Counted from the first letter of the stretch, positions 24,211-34,428 are shown. The stretch is DNA of 64,000 bases from Bin34 sp965219935 (GCA_965219935.1 CBDCOU010000003.1:744001-808000); one strand, 5' to 3'. The notes: generated from the sequence alone by a model not told the origin. Made by a program: numbers and translations.

Positions 24211-27200
24211 ATGACGGTTCTGGCACCCATGTTGCACGCGATCCGGACACCTCGGACCACATGGTGTCTTGTCCTCATCGTAGCGGTTGGGTTGGTCGTT
24301 CGCGTGTGGCACCTGGACTACGACCAGGGCATGGGAAGCCACCCGGACGAGCGGTCCAACAGCTACTACGCAATGCGGATTCGCGCTCCCGTCAGCCCGG
24401 ACTTGTGGCTGGACCCGGACCGAAGCCCCTTGAATCCTTTCCTCAATCCGGACAGTTCCGAAAAATACAACTTCACCTACGGTCACTTCCCCCTGTATTT
24501 GGGTGTGGCTGTCGCCCATGCCCTGCATCGAACGGAGCCGCTGTTGGAGGCTGTCGGCATCGGGGGAAGGTTCCTGGAGGCAGTCCGGAACAGCACCCGC
24601 GATCCGCGGGACCTGTTGTTCGGAGCCCGTCTCGCAATCGCACTGCTCGACACGGCCACGATCGCCCTGGTGTTTCTGTTGGGCCGCCAAGTGTATGGTT
24701 CCGGAACCGGACTGGTGGCGGCCGGTTGGTACGCCTTGGCCATGCAGCCCGTCAAGGACAGCCACTTCTTTACGTTCGATCCCGCTGCCACTACGTTTTT
24801 GGTGCTGGCCTGCCTGGGCAGTGTGTTGATGTTGCAGGACGGACGGCGCGGGCTGGGGGTGGTGCTGGCCGGCCTGGGTATTGGCCTGGGCGTATCGTCC
24901 AAATTTTCCGCACTGGTGTCCATTGGGATGCCTGTCGTGGCCGGCTGGTTGGCGGTGGCGGCACCGACCATGGTTTGGCGGTCTGTTTCATTGCCGAGGC
25001 GAAGTGCCCGTGGCGCGGCCATGGTGGCCTTGGCTGTGGCCGTCGGTTTCATCGCATTTGCTGTGACCAGTCCCTTCTCCCTCCTGGATTGGGCGCAGTA
25101 CCGATTTGCCGTGATCGACATGCAGGGAGACATGGTGAGCGGTGCCAGCGACTGGCCGTTCACGCGCCAGTACCGGGGCACCCTTCCCTACCTTTACTTC
25201 CTGCGCCAGCAACTGCAGTATGGCCTTTGGTATCCCCTGGGATTTGCCGTCTGCATCGGCAGTGGATGGCTGATTCTGCGGGTCGCGGCCTCCGTGACGG
25301 GCCGGGCTCGATCATGGTTGTTGCGGCCGAGACCGGGGGAGTGGGTGATCCTGGCCTGGGTTGTGCCCTATTTCCTGCTGACGGGAGTCTTCCTGGCCAA
25401 GTTCAACCGGTACATGCTCCCGTTGTTGCCTTTCATGATTGTCTTTGGTGCAGCCTGGGCAACCTGGTTCCTCGGTTGGTGGAACTCCAGCCGGACAGGA
25501 CAGCGGACGTCCTCGGTTTCCGTTCCGGATGGCAACCCTCACCTCGGGGCGAAAAGGTCCCACCGGTTTGGCCGGGCATGTATTGCGTTGGTTACCGTTG
25601 GGAGCATCTTTTGGCTCGCAGCCAACATCCAGGGGATCTATCGCAGCAGCCACACCTGGTTGGAGGCCTCGCGCTGGATCTACACCAATGTCGAACCCGG
25701 TTCCACCATCATGTGGGAGTTGTGGGACGACCCCTTGCCGCGTGAAATCACGGACTCCGACGGCAACGTCCGCAACGCTCGGACGGAAGGCTACCGGTAC
25801 GTGGAGTTCGGCGCATTCGAGAACGATGACGAAGCCAAGTTGGCGTCGCTGGTGGCCGCACTGGCGGCCGCAGACTATGTGGTGTACAGCTCCAATCGCA
25901 TCTACGACAGCGTGCCCCGCCTTCCCCAACGGTATCCCATGACCATCCGCTACCACGAGGCCATGTGGTCCGGCGAACTGGGATTCGAGGAAGTGTTTCG
26001 GGTGGATGCGGACCCTCGGCTGTTCGGAATCAGGGTGGCGGATGACAACGCCGATGAAAGCTGGAGTTTGTACGATCATCCCCCCGTCAGTGTTTTTCAA
26101 AAACAACGGACCTTGACCGAATCGGAGGTGCGCTCCCTGCTTGAACCTCATCTGGCACAAGCACAGCACTGGTGGTTGCCACAGCCGACTCTCGTTGAGA
26201 AGGGCGTCCTCGGCGTTGTGGACTTCGGTTTGGGACTGCTGGCCGGAGGAGACACCGGGGATGTGCCGATGGATGTCCGCGAGCCGGACGACCGTACCCT
26301 CGGGTTGCTGGCCGGACGGTTGCTGTTTGGCCCTCGCACCAGTCTTGTCCTGGACCACCAACCGATTCCCGACGGGCCGTTGGACAACTATCGGTTCAAC
26401 AGGCCGTTCAGCCTGAGGGCAGGCCTGGCCGTTTTCGGCGGCTGGCTGGTCATGTTCATGCTGGGCCTGATTGCCTGGCCGTTCCTGTTCCGGATTTTCC
26501 CGTTGCTGCCCGACAGGGGGTGGATGCTGGCCCGCCTCACGGGTGTGCTGGGAACCGCCCTGCCGGTGTGGTGGGTGGCCCACGCCGGCGTCCGGGCATT
26601 CACGGTCTGGGGCCTCTGGACGACCGTGGCACTGATTGCCGTATTGGCTGCGGGAACTGCCTGGCAGCAGCGCACGGAACTCCGGGCAACACTCGTGTCG
26701 CACTGGCGGTTGCTGTTGACAATCGAGGCCGGGGTGCTGTTGGCTGTGTTCGTCATGTCGATCCTGCGCTTGGCCAATCCCGACCTTTGGCACCCGTGGG
26801 AAGGCGGTGAGAAGTTCATGGACATCGCGATGGTGAACGGGATCCTTGCCAGTCCGTCCTTCCCGCCCATCGATCCCCACTTCGCCGGCAAATACATCAA
26901 CTACTACTACTTTGGCCAATACCTCGTTGCGTTCCTGGCCAAGCTGACAGGCATCTGGAGCGAAGTGTTCTATAACGTTGCGCTCGTGGTTTGGTTTGCC
27001 CTGACAGTGCAACTCGCGTGGGCAAGTGCATTCTATTTCCACCATGCGCAAGGCGGCCGTCAGGGGTGGCGGGTTCCGCTGCGCCGAGCCCTTTGGGCGC
27101 CTTTCCTGCTCGTGGGCATCGGCAATCTGTGCGGAGCGTTGATGCAGTTGGACGTGTGGAGAGGACGAGTGCTTCGGGATTCCGGCCAGTTTCCCGAACA

Positions 27201-28782
27201 GCCATGGCCGGCAAGGGTGATGGGAGAAGTTCTGGCCGGTGCCTTTGACGACATCCGGAACGGTTCGTTGGCGGCCCATGATTGGTGGGCCAGCAGCCGC
27301 ACCATCCCCGCCACCATCACGGAGTTTCCCTATTGGAGTTTCCTGTTCGGAGATCTCCATGCCCACCTGTTGGCGCTTCCGCTCGCCCTCGGTGTGTGCG
27401 TCCTGGTGGTGATTGGCCTCAACTTCGAGTTGTCCCGCCGGCAGGCGGTTGCCTTGCTTGGATATGCCGCAATTCTGTGGAGCGTGTTGGTCGCAACCAA
27501 CCTCTGGGAATTGCCGCTGTACGGTGGCCTGATTCTTGCGACCGCGATCCTGGCCTGCCTGCGTGTGTGGAACAGTCCTCGATGGCAGCAATTCGCCGCC
27601 ATCCCGCTTGTGTTCGGCACAGTGGCCTATGTGGCCGGCTTCCCGTTCTGGCGAACTTTCGAACTCACATCTGCAGTGGGCGGTCTGGACCTTGTCCGGC
27701 GCGGTGACGAACTGGCTCCCTGGCTGAAAATGTGGGGCTTGTTTGTGGCGCTGGTTCTAAGTTGGCAAGTGTTGCAGGTCAAGGCTGGGTCCGGGCAACG
27801 CCTGTCACATCGGACTGCAGGCGACTGGTGGCTGGCCGCGGCTTTGGTCGCCCTGGCCACGGCCACGCTTCTGTGGTGGGAACTTCCCGTGTTGCTTCTG
27901 ACCGGTGCCATGCTGGCCGTTGCCTTGTGGCTCGTGTGGCAACAACGGTCCACACCTGATGCCGCCGACTTTCAAGTCAATCTGCTCCTATTGGCTGTCA
28001 CCGGCATCTGGGCCGGCAGCCAAGTGGTCTACGTGGCCGACTTCCTGGAGGGTAGCGACCACTACAGAATGAATACCGTATTCAAGTTCTTCTTTCAGGC
28101 CTGGGTTCTGGTCGCCCTGGCCGGTTCCATGGTCCTGCCCGGACTCTGGCAACGGTTGCGGCAGGCATGGGGGCTGCGCGTGATGCAAGCCGCGCGGCTG
28201 GCCTTCGGGGTTCTGCTGGCTGCCTCGCTCGTGTTTCTGCCGTTGGGTACCCCGTCCCGCCTGATGCGTCGTTTCGATGTCCCACCGGCACCTTTCTCAA
28301 CGTTGAACGGTCTGGAATTCATGCGCTTTGGCGAGTACGTGTGGCCCGCGGGAGGGGACTTCATTGAACTTTCATCGGACATGGATGCCATCAATTGGCT
28401 GAACACCAACATTGACAAGGCCTGGGTCATTCTGGAGTCGAGCGAGACGGACTACTACCGTGCCGGCGGAACCCGGGCGGCAACATTCACGGGCCTGCCC
28501 GGCCTGATGGGGAGCCACCAGAACGAAAAGCGGCATCCGGAACTCGTGGCCAGCCGGTCCGCGCTGCACCGCGCCCTATGGACAACCCGGGATCACCAGG
28601 CATTGCTCGACTTGCTGCAAACTCACTCCATTGCCTTGATTTATTCCGGCCAATTGGAACAAGCCGAACATCCGGATGGCGTGGCACGGTTCGCGTCCAT
28701 GTACGAAGAGGGGGTGCTTGATCTCCTGTATGACTCCGACCTCACCCGGATCTACGCGGTTCCGGCCGTGTACCGGGGTTGA
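24211..28782 (+). CDS. Giant membrane protein: GT39/PMT-like half plus DUF2298 (Chlor_Arch_YYY) half
   Basis: 1523 residues with about 25-30 hydrophobic helices. The first half looks like a lipid-linked glycosyltransferase (GT-C, PMT/ArnT type): after helix 1 comes QGMGSHPDERSNSYYAMR, with the acidic DE pair expected in the first outer loop. The second half starts near residue 730 and has GKYINYYYFGQYLVAFLA and WSFLFGDLHAHLLALPLA, the hallmark of the Chlor_Arch_YYY/DUF2298 domain found in Chloroflexota and Archaea. DRYRMNTVFKFFFQ-like sequence (HYRMNTVFKFFFQ) near residue 1285 is also typical. It probably moves sugars from polyprenyl carriers outside the membrane. It overlaps no neighbour and is followed 27 bp later by a second DUF2298 gene. 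Confidence 0.88.
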   Translation: MTVLAPMLHAIRTPRTTWCLVLIVAVGLVVRVWHLDYDQGMGSHPDERSNSYYAMRIRAPVSPDLWLDPDRSPLNPFLNPDSSEKYNFTYGHFPLYLGVAVAHALHRTEPLLEAVGIGGRFLEAVRNSTRDPRDLLFGARLAIALLDTATIALVFLLGRQVYGSGTGLVAAGWYALAMQPVKDSHFFTFDPAATTFLVLACLGSVLMLQDGRRGLGVVLAGLGIGLGVSSKFSALVSIGMPVVAGWLAVAAPTMVWRSVSLPRRSARGAAMVALAVAVGFIAFAVTSPFSLLDWAQYRFAVIDMQGDMVSGASDWPFTRQYRGTLPYLYFLRQQLQYGLWYPLGFAVCIGSGWLILRVAASVTGRARSWLLRPRPGEWVILAWVVPYFLLTGVFLAKFNRYMLPLLPFMIVFGAAWATWFLGWWNSSRTGQRTSSVSVPDGNPHLGAKRSHRFGRACIALVTVGSIFWLAANIQGIYRSSHTWLEASRWIYTNVEPGSTIMWELWDDPLPREITDSDGNVRNARTEGYRYVEFGAFENDDEAKLASLVAALAAADYVVYSSNRIYDSVPRLPQRYPMTIRYHEAMWSGELGFEEVFRVDADPRLFGIRVADDNADESWSLYDHPPVSVFQKQRTLTESEVRSLLEPHLAQAQHWWLPQPTLVEKGVLGVVDFGLGLLAGGDTGDVPMDVREPDDRTLGLLAGRLLFGPRTSLVLDHQPIPDGPLDNYRFNRPFSLRAGLAVFGGWLVMFMLGLIAWPFLFRIFPLLPDRGWMLARLTGVLGTALPVWWVAHAGVRAFTVWGLWTTVALIAVLAAGTAWQQRTELRATLVSHWRLLLTIEAGVLLAVFVMSILRLANPDLWHPWEGGEKFMDIAMVNGILASPSFPPIDPHFAGKYINYYYFGQYLVAFLAKLTGIWSEVFYNVALVVWFALTVQLAWASAFYFHHAQGGRQGWRVPLRRALWAPFLLVGIGNLCGALMQLDVWRGRVLRDSGQFPEQPWPARVMGEVLAGAFDDIRNGSLAAHDWWASSRTIPATITEFPYWSFLFGDLHAHLLALPLALGVCVLVVIGLNFELSRRQAVALLGYAAILWSVLVATNLWELPLYGGLILATAILACLRVWNSPRWQQFAAIPLVFGTVAYVAGFPFWRTFELTSAVGGLDLVRRGDELAPWLKMWGLFVALVLSWQVLQVKAGSGQRLSHRTAGDWWLAAALVALATATLLWWELPVLLLTGAMLAVALWLVWQQRSTPDAADFQVNLLLLAVTGIWAGSQVVYVADFLEGSDHYRMNTVFKFFFQAWVLVALAGSMVLPGLWQRLRQAWGLRVMQAARLAFGVLLAASLVFLPLGTPSRLMRRFDVPPAPFSTLNGLEFMRFGEYVWPAGGDFIELSSDMDAINWLNTNIDKAWVILESSETDYYRAGGTRAATFTGLPGLMGSHQNEKRHPELVASRSALHRALWTTRDHQALLDLLQTHSIALIYSGQLEQAEHPDGVARFASMYEEGVLDLLYDSDLTRIYAVPAVYRG

Positions 28783-28809
28783 CCGGCACCATTGAATCCA
28801 TCTGCAACC

Positions 28810-31257
28810 ATGAACACACTCGAATGGGGAGCAGTCTTCCGCTGGTGCGTCGTGGTCCAGGCATGGGCTATTCCCTGCCAGATTCTGTGCCCCGTTCTGT
28901 TTCCGAACCTGCCGCACAGGGGTGTCCTCTTTGCCAAATCCCTGGCCGTGCTGCTGGTTGGTTTTGGCAGCTGGATTCTGTATGCCTGGCTGCATTTGCC
29001 TTTTGACCCGTGGCTGCCGTGGCTGACCTGGCTACTGCTGTGTGCCGGAACGTGGACACTGTGGCGCAGGGAACGGCGGCGAGGCTACATTGCGGGCCAA
29101 TCCAACCAGCCTGCAGCCGAAGGCCTTGCTTGGCCGTCGGTCGAGCTCATCTTCTGGGGACCCTTTCTGTTCTGGCTGTGGGTGGCAAGCCTTCAACCCG
29201 GGGTGTTTCATACGGAGCAGCCGATGGACTTCATGTTCATCAACAGCCTGTGGAACAGTCGGCAATACCCGCCTCAGGACGCGTGGCTGGCCGGTCAGCC
29301 CATCAGCTACTACTACCTGGGCTATTGGTTGTTGACGACGGTGGCCAAGGCGGCCGCGGTTCAGCCGGCCTTGGCCTACCACATCGGACAGGCCACGTGG
29401 TTTGCACTTCTGGTTGCCGGGGCGGTGGGCGTGGGCGGGAGCCTGGCAGGCCTGGCCCGCAGACGGTTCGACTGGGCGGCCGGCGTGGTGACCGCCGTGG
29501 CCGCGGGGTTGATGGGTAATCTGCAGGTGGTGCGCGACCAACTGGCTGCGCGCGGCATTGCCCTCGACCGTTTGGCCAGTCTGTTGGACTGGCGTCCGGT
29601 GGATGTGGGCGATGGCGCAAACCTTTCGTGGTACGGGTCGGAATGGGGATCCTGGTGGTGGTGGCGCAGCGCACGGGTCTTGGCCGACCGCGGGCTTGAT
29701 GGAGGCCACTTGGAGGTCATCACGGAGTTTCCCTTCTTCAGCTTTCTGCTCGGTGACAATCACCCGCATGTCCTATCTGCCCCATTCCTTTTCCTTTCCA
29801 TGGGTCTGGCCCTGCAGTGGCTGGCCGGTGAACGCGGCCAAGGCCATTCACATATTGACCTTCGCCGGTTCGGTTGGCTGCCCGGGGGACCAGCCGAACG
29901 GATCCGGTTCGGCCTGGCCGCGACCCTGGTCGCCGCCGCGTTTTTCATGAACACTTGGGATGTTCTGCCCGTTTGCGGATTGCTGGCGGGCGCGTTGGTT
30001 CTGGGTGCACCGGACATCAACACGTGGCGTCGACGCATCGGAATCTTCGGGTTGGCGGTGCCGACCATGCTTGCGGTTGCCGCCGTGATGGTTGTGCCCT
30101 ACCTGTTGACCGGGCGGAATCAGGTGGAAGGAGTGGCGTTCAACCTTCTGAATCCCAGTCGGCCCGGCCAGTTCTTGCTGATGTGGGCCCCGCTGCTGTT
30201 CGGTGCCATTCTGAGTCTTTGGATGTTGCACCGAACCCATTCGCATGATCGGACAGGTGCTCCGGTATGGATTGGTGGAGCACTGTTGCTGGGCCTTGCC
30301 TGGATGTTGGCGGCGACGTTTGGGGCTCCTGCACATCGCCTGTCCGCGGTGTTGGAGACCGACTCACGGGTTCTGCAGTCGCTGATCGCACAACGTTGGA
30401 CCCTCGGATGGGCCGTGCCTGTTCTCCTTCTCACGCTGCTCGGCTGGTCGTGCAACAGTCTCAGACAAGCGGTGGACGCGCCCCATCCAGGGCACCCGGG
30501 CGCGGTATTGCACGCCGTGTTGCTGACGGGGGCGGTCCTGTTGTTGACCGTGCCCGAGTTCCTTTTTCTGCACGATGTCTTCGGTCCCTTGGCCAGAATG
30601 AACACAGTGTTCAAGTTCCATTACCAGGCTTGGATTCTGTTGGCCGTAACGGGTTCGACAACGATCGTCATCCTAATGCGCGGTCGTCAGTGGTTTTCGG
30701 GCGCGTTGGCAGCCGGAATCATCAGCGCCGTGTTCGCCGTTGGGTTGTTGTATCCAGTGTCCGCATTGGCCGGAAAGGCAGCCGGCGCGAGTCGACCGCC
30801 ATCCCTGAATGCACTGCGCGACCTGCATCGGTACGATCCGGCGCGCGCGGCGGCGGTGGACTGGATTCGCCGCCACACGGATCCCGAGGCCGTGATCGCG
30901 GAGGCTCCCGGCATCAGTTACCGGCCGGAGACGAGCTGGGTCAGTGGCTTGACCGGCAGACCGACGCTGATGGGTTGGCAAGGCCACGAGACACAGTGGA
31001 GAGGAAGGGCATTCACCATCCAGGCGGCTGCCAGGGTCGAGGCACTGGAGGGGATGTACGTCCAGCGACCCATTGACGAAATCGTGGCGCTGATGCACCT
31101 CTGGGGCGTGGAATTCCTGCTCCTGGGGCCGACCGAAGAATCACGGTTTGCCGTGTCGGCGCAACGACGGCAGGCGTTGCAGTCGGTCCTTGTCACCGTA
31201 TGGTCCATGGAACCCTATCTCCTGCTGGCGCGGCCGGACGTTGTACGCAGGGGTTGA
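28810..31257 (+). CDS. DUF2298 (Chlor_Arch_YYY) polytopic membrane protein
   Basis: An 815-residue membrane protein with about 15 helices, homologous to the C-terminal half of the upstream 1523-residue protein. Shared marks: PMDFMFINSLWNSRQYPP, AGQPISYYYLGYWLLTTVAK, FPFFSFLLGDNHPHVLSAPF and RMNTVFKFHYQAWILL. The loop HPH/DNHPH and the Tyr cluster define the YYY family; the biochemical role is unproven but assumed to be glycosyltransferase-like. ATG 28810 (MNTLEWGAVF) is preferred to the TTG at 28792. Spacing of 27 and 12 bp to its neighbours indicates one transcription unit. Confidence 0.9.
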   Translation: MNTLEWGAVFRWCVVVQAWAIPCQILCPVLFPNLPHRGVLFAKSLAVLLVGFGSWILYAWLHLPFDPWLPWLTWLLLCAGTWTLWRRERRRGYIAGQSNQPAAEGLAWPSVELIFWGPFLFWLWVASLQPGVFHTEQPMDFMFINSLWNSRQYPPQDAWLAGQPISYYYLGYWLLTTVAKAAAVQPALAYHIGQATWFALLVAGAVGVGGSLAGLARRRFDWAAGVVTAVAAGLMGNLQVVRDQLAARGIALDRLASLLDWRPVDVGDGANLSWYGSEWGSWWWWRSARVLADRGLDGGHLEVITEFPFFSFLLGDNHPHVLSAPFLFLSMGLALQWLAGERGQGHSHIDLRRFGWLPGGPAERIRFGLAATLVAAAFFMNTWDVLPVCGLLAGALVLGAPDINTWRRRIGIFGLAVPTMLAVAAVMVVPYLLTGRNQVEGVAFNLLNPSRPGQFLLMWAPLLFGAILSLWMLHRTHSHDRTGAPVWIGGALLLGLAWMLAATFGAPAHRLSAVLETDSRVLQSLIAQRWTLGWAVPVLLLTLLGWSCNSLRQAVDAPHPGHPGAVLHAVLLTGAVLLLTVPEFLFLHDVFGPLARMNTVFKFHYQAWILLAVTGSTTIVILMRGRQWFSGALAAGIISAVFAVGLLYPVSALAGKAAGASRPPSLNALRDLHRYDPARAAAVDWIRRHTDPEAVIAEAPGISYRPETSWVSGLTGRPTLMGWQGHETQWRGRAFTIQAAARVEALEGMYVQRPIDEIVALMHLWGVEFLLLGPTEESRFAVSAQRRQALQSVLVTVWSMEPYLLLARPDVVRRG

Positions 31258-31269
31258 GCACCGGAAGTC

Positions 31270-34200
31270 ATGTCAACAGTTTTCACATCGGACCCGGTGG
31301 GCCGACCTCCCCACGGGACAACCGGCACTGTTGGTGGGTGGGAATCCCGTTTGCGGTCGTTAACGTTCGAGCGCTGGCTCTGGGTATCGCTGACCTTGGT
31401 GGCCTTGGGCATGCGTCTGGTGGGGTTGGGTGACCGCGCACTGTCGCACGACGAAAGCCTCCATGCACTGTATTCGTGGTACATCACCGATGCCTTCAAC
31501 TACAGCCATGATCCCATGATGCATGGCCCGTTCCTGTTTCATGTGAACGCCCTGCTGTACCTGCTGTTCGGAGCGTCGGATTTCACGGCCCGGTTGTTCC
31601 CGGCCCTGGTTGGTACTGCCGCAGTGGCATCGCTCTGGTGGTTCCGCGGCATCTTGGGCCGGGGTGGAGCCCTGCTGGCGGCAGTCCTTTTGACCATCAG
31701 CCCGTCGCTGCTGTTTCACAGCCGGTACATCCGCAACGACATTTACGTGGCGTTGTGCAGTCTGTTGTGGGCCTTGGGACTGATTCGCTACGCGCAGACC
31801 GGCTTGCAGCGCTGGTTGTATCTTCTGGCCTCAAGCATGCTGGTGGCCCTGGTCAGCAAGGAGAACGCGTTCATCACCGGGGCCATTTTCGGGCTTTTCA
31901 GCCTCTGCGGCGCTGGATGGGGCATGTGGAGGACTCAGGGTGCGGCTCGGCTTGCTGCCTGCCGTCTGGCCGACACCGCGATTGTCATGGGGGTCCTGGT
32001 AACGCCGTTCCTCGCACCGTTTGTCCTCATCCTGGCTGGACGCGAGCCAATGCCCGTGGATTACGACAGTCAATCAACCGCGCTGGTGATCGCGGGTCTG
32101 CTCGGCGGCATCGGGTTGGTCGGGGCCACCGGGTTTCTTCGTTTCCTGCGCCCGGTTTGGTGGGATACACCCCTGACCCACAAGAACCTGCCAATCCTGT
32201 TCGCCGGGTTCTGGTTCGTGGCCCTGGCGTTCTACACCAATCTATTTTCGGCGGTTGCGGGGGTACAGTCCGGAGTGGTGGGCAGCCTGGGATACTGGCT
32301 GGAACAACAAGGAGTGATGCGCGGCGGCCAACCGTGGTTCTACTACCCGTATCTGGCTCTGCTGTATGAATTCCTGCCCCTGGCCCTGCTCGCGGCCTCG
32401 GTCCCCTTGCTGGTCCGGCATTCGCTGGCGAAGTCATCCCGGGCGCGGCGATCGAGTCTGTCCGACAATGAAGTTGCCTGGCTTGTACCCGGCTTCCTGC
32501 TCATCTGGACCATCGGCAGTTATGCCGGCTACACGGTGGCGGGCGAAAAGATGCCTTGGCTCATGGTTCATCTCGTGTTGCCAACGGTCCTCTTGGGGAG
32601 TTGGGCGGCCTCCAAGTGGCTGAGTACCCTCTCGCTCGATGACAAAGGAGCAATTGTCGCCTGTGCCATGGGCGGTGCGGGTTTCGCCTGTTGGATGTTT
32701 GCTGCGGGCCGCACGCCTTTTTCCGGCAGCGACCAGGAAGCCGTCCGCGAGACCATGCAGTGGCTGTCGCTGGTTGTGGGGGGCTGTGGATTGCTGGTGC
32801 CGTTGGCAGTGGGGTTTGTCCGGGGCCGGCCGGGCAATGGGCGCTTGTTGGGCATGAGTACTGGCCTGGCACTTGGGATCCTGACGGTGCACGTTGCCTG
32901 GAACCTGACCTATGTGCGGTACGACAGTGCCCGCGAGTACTTGGTCTATGCCCACGGCACTCCCGATGTAAAACAGGTGTTGGCGGACATCAGTGCTGTT
33001 CGCAGAGCGCTTCCGGAAGGCTACGATCCAACCGTCATGTACGACCACGAGGTGTCCTGGCCGATGGCGTGGTACTTCCGGGACGATGAGGCGGTGCAAC
33101 TATATGACGGCAGGTCCCCAACTCCCGACCTGCAGAAAGCCTCCGTCATTTTGGCGGGGGCTGCGATTGCACCCAACATTCGGCCGCTGGTCCAGCGCGA
33201 CTACGTAACGCGCCGCTTCCGGTTGATTTGGTGGCCCGAGGAGTCCTACAAGGAATTCAACGCGTCTTCGCTGCAAGGGGTGTTCCACCGGGAACGGAGA
33301 AGGCAGTGGTTTGACCGCTTCCTGTGGAGGGAACACTCCGGGTTGACCGAGGAAGCCTGGCCGCATGTCAGTTACTTCGACATGCACGTGAAGCGGGAGT
33401 TGGCGTCAACGATTTGGCCTCCCACCGAGTTCCCGACCATCTTTGAGACGATCCCGGATCCCATGTTGAATTCGGAACTCGCCCTGAAACTCGAACTGGC
33501 AGGGGTGGTGGACGGCTCTGGGGCACAGGCGGTATTCGCAAGGCCCCTGGGCGTGTCAATTGGTCCGGAGGGCAGGCGAGTGGTTACCGACGGCGACCGA
33601 GACACCGTCTTGGTATTTGGCCGGAACGGAGAACTGCTGTGGGAGGTCGGAGGCCACTGTGATATTGGTGCACCGGAGACCTGCGACGATCTCGATGGCG
33701 ACGGCCCCTTCAGGTTTGGCGACGGGCAGTTCAACGAACCGTGGGGCGCTGCCCTGGACGCCGATGGACGGCTGTTTGTTGCGGACACCTGGAATCACAG
33801 GGTCCAGAGATTTTCCTCGGATGGCAGGTTTGAGTTGGCTTGGGGAGCGGCACTGGATCCGGAAGCGCCAAACCGGAACCCGATCGGCCTGTACGGTCCC
33901 AGGGGAATCGCCGTTGAAGCGGACGGCAGTATCGTGGTCGCGGACACAGGCCACCACCGCCTGCTGCGGTTTTCGCCCGAAGGTGTTCTGATGGCGGAAA
34001 TCGGCTCTTCCGGCGCGGGGCCGGCCCAATTCCAGGAACCGGTTGCGGTATTGCCGGGGGCAAACGGCGACCTCTGGGTCACCGACACCTGGAACGGTCG
34101 GATTCAACGGATCTCGGCTGCGAATGTGTCGCTGGGCGAAATTTCGGTGCCCCTGTCCATGTGGTCAACCCGCCACCCCGACGACAAGCCTTTTGTCGGT

Positions 34201-34428
34201 GTGGTGCCAGGCGGCTTGGTGGTGACCGATCCCTTGCACGGCCGGCTCGTGTTCTTCGGCCTTGACGGTGAACTGCTCGGCTATCAGGATCTAACAGCCT
34301 TCCAGGAAACTGCGCAGGAACCTCCTATGCCGATTGGGATCGCCGTGGACGGTCTGGCCGAAACGATTGTGGTCGCGGACGCTGCCAACAGACGTCTCCT
34401 GGAACTGCGGCTGCCGTCGTTGCCTTAA
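31270..34428 (+). CDS. Agl23/TIGR03663-like glycosyltransferase fused to NHL-repeat propeller
   Basis: 1052 residues. The N-terminal part (to about 560) is a GT-C membrane enzyme of the TIGR03663/Agl23 type: LGDRALSHDESLHALYSWYI holds the acidic DES pair in the first outer loop, then DPMMHGPFLFHVNALLYLLF and HSRYIRNDIYVALCSLLWAL. Residues about 740-1050 are four or five NHL repeats, e.g. GAALDADGRLFVADTWNHRV, GIAVEADGSIVVADTGHHRL and DLWVTDTWNGRIQRIS, forming an extracytoplasmic propeller. In archaea Agl23 relatives are linked to flippase activity in surface glycosylation. The propeller could bind glycan or protein acceptors. It ends the four-gene operon begun at 23222; the next gene is convergent. 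Confidence 0.88.
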   Translation: MSTVFTSDPVGRPPHGTTGTVGGWESRLRSLTFERWLWVSLTLVALGMRLVGLGDRALSHDESLHALYSWYITDAFNYSHDPMMHGPFLFHVNALLYLLFGASDFTARLFPALVGTAAVASLWWFRGILGRGGALLAAVLLTISPSLLFHSRYIRNDIYVALCSLLWALGLIRYAQTGLQRWLYLLASSMLVALVSKENAFITGAIFGLFSLCGAGWGMWRTQGAARLAACRLADTAIVMGVLVTPFLAPFVLILAGREPMPVDYDSQSTALVIAGLLGGIGLVGATGFLRFLRPVWWDTPLTHKNLPILFAGFWFVALAFYTNLFSAVAGVQSGVVGSLGYWLEQQGVMRGGQPWFYYPYLALLYEFLPLALLAASVPLLVRHSLAKSSRARRSSLSDNEVAWLVPGFLLIWTIGSYAGYTVAGEKMPWLMVHLVLPTVLLGSWAASKWLSTLSLDDKGAIVACAMGGAGFACWMFAAGRTPFSGSDQEAVRETMQWLSLVVGGCGLLVPLAVGFVRGRPGNGRLLGMSTGLALGILTVHVAWNLTYVRYDSAREYLVYAHGTPDVKQVLADISAVRRALPEGYDPTVMYDHEVSWPMAWYFRDDEAVQLYDGRSPTPDLQKASVILAGAAIAPNIRPLVQRDYVTRRFRLIWWPEESYKEFNASSLQGVFHRERRRQWFDRFLWREHSGLTEEAWPHVSYFDMHVKRELASTIWPPTEFPTIFETIPDPMLNSELALKLELAGVVDGSGAQAVFARPLGVSIGPEGRRVVTDGDRDTVLVFGRNGELLWEVGGHCDIGAPETCDDLDGDGPFRFGDGQFNEPWGAALDADGRLFVADTWNHRVQRFSSDGRFELAWGAALDPEAPNRNPIGLYGPRGIAVEADGSIVVADTGHHRLLRFSPEGVLMAEIGSSGAGPAQFQEPVAVLPGANGDLWVTDTWNGRIQRISAANVSLGEISVPLSMWSTRHPDDKPFVGVVPGGLVVTDPLHGRLVFFGLDGELLGYQDLTAFQETAQEPPMPIGIAVDGLAETIVVADAANRRLLELRLPSLP

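Noticed and set aside
25312..27591. 759-codon open frame on the minus strand
   Set aside because: Lies wholly inside the DUF2298/GT-C gene, has Gln/Pro/Arg/His-rich low-complexity composition and no domain; a shadow of a G+C-rich gene.
24211..34428. Capsule or LPS O-antigen polymerase cluster
   Set aside because: No Wzx, Wzy, Wzz or cytosolic nucleotide-sugar glycosyltransferases are adjacent; the proteins are GT-C/YYY-type.
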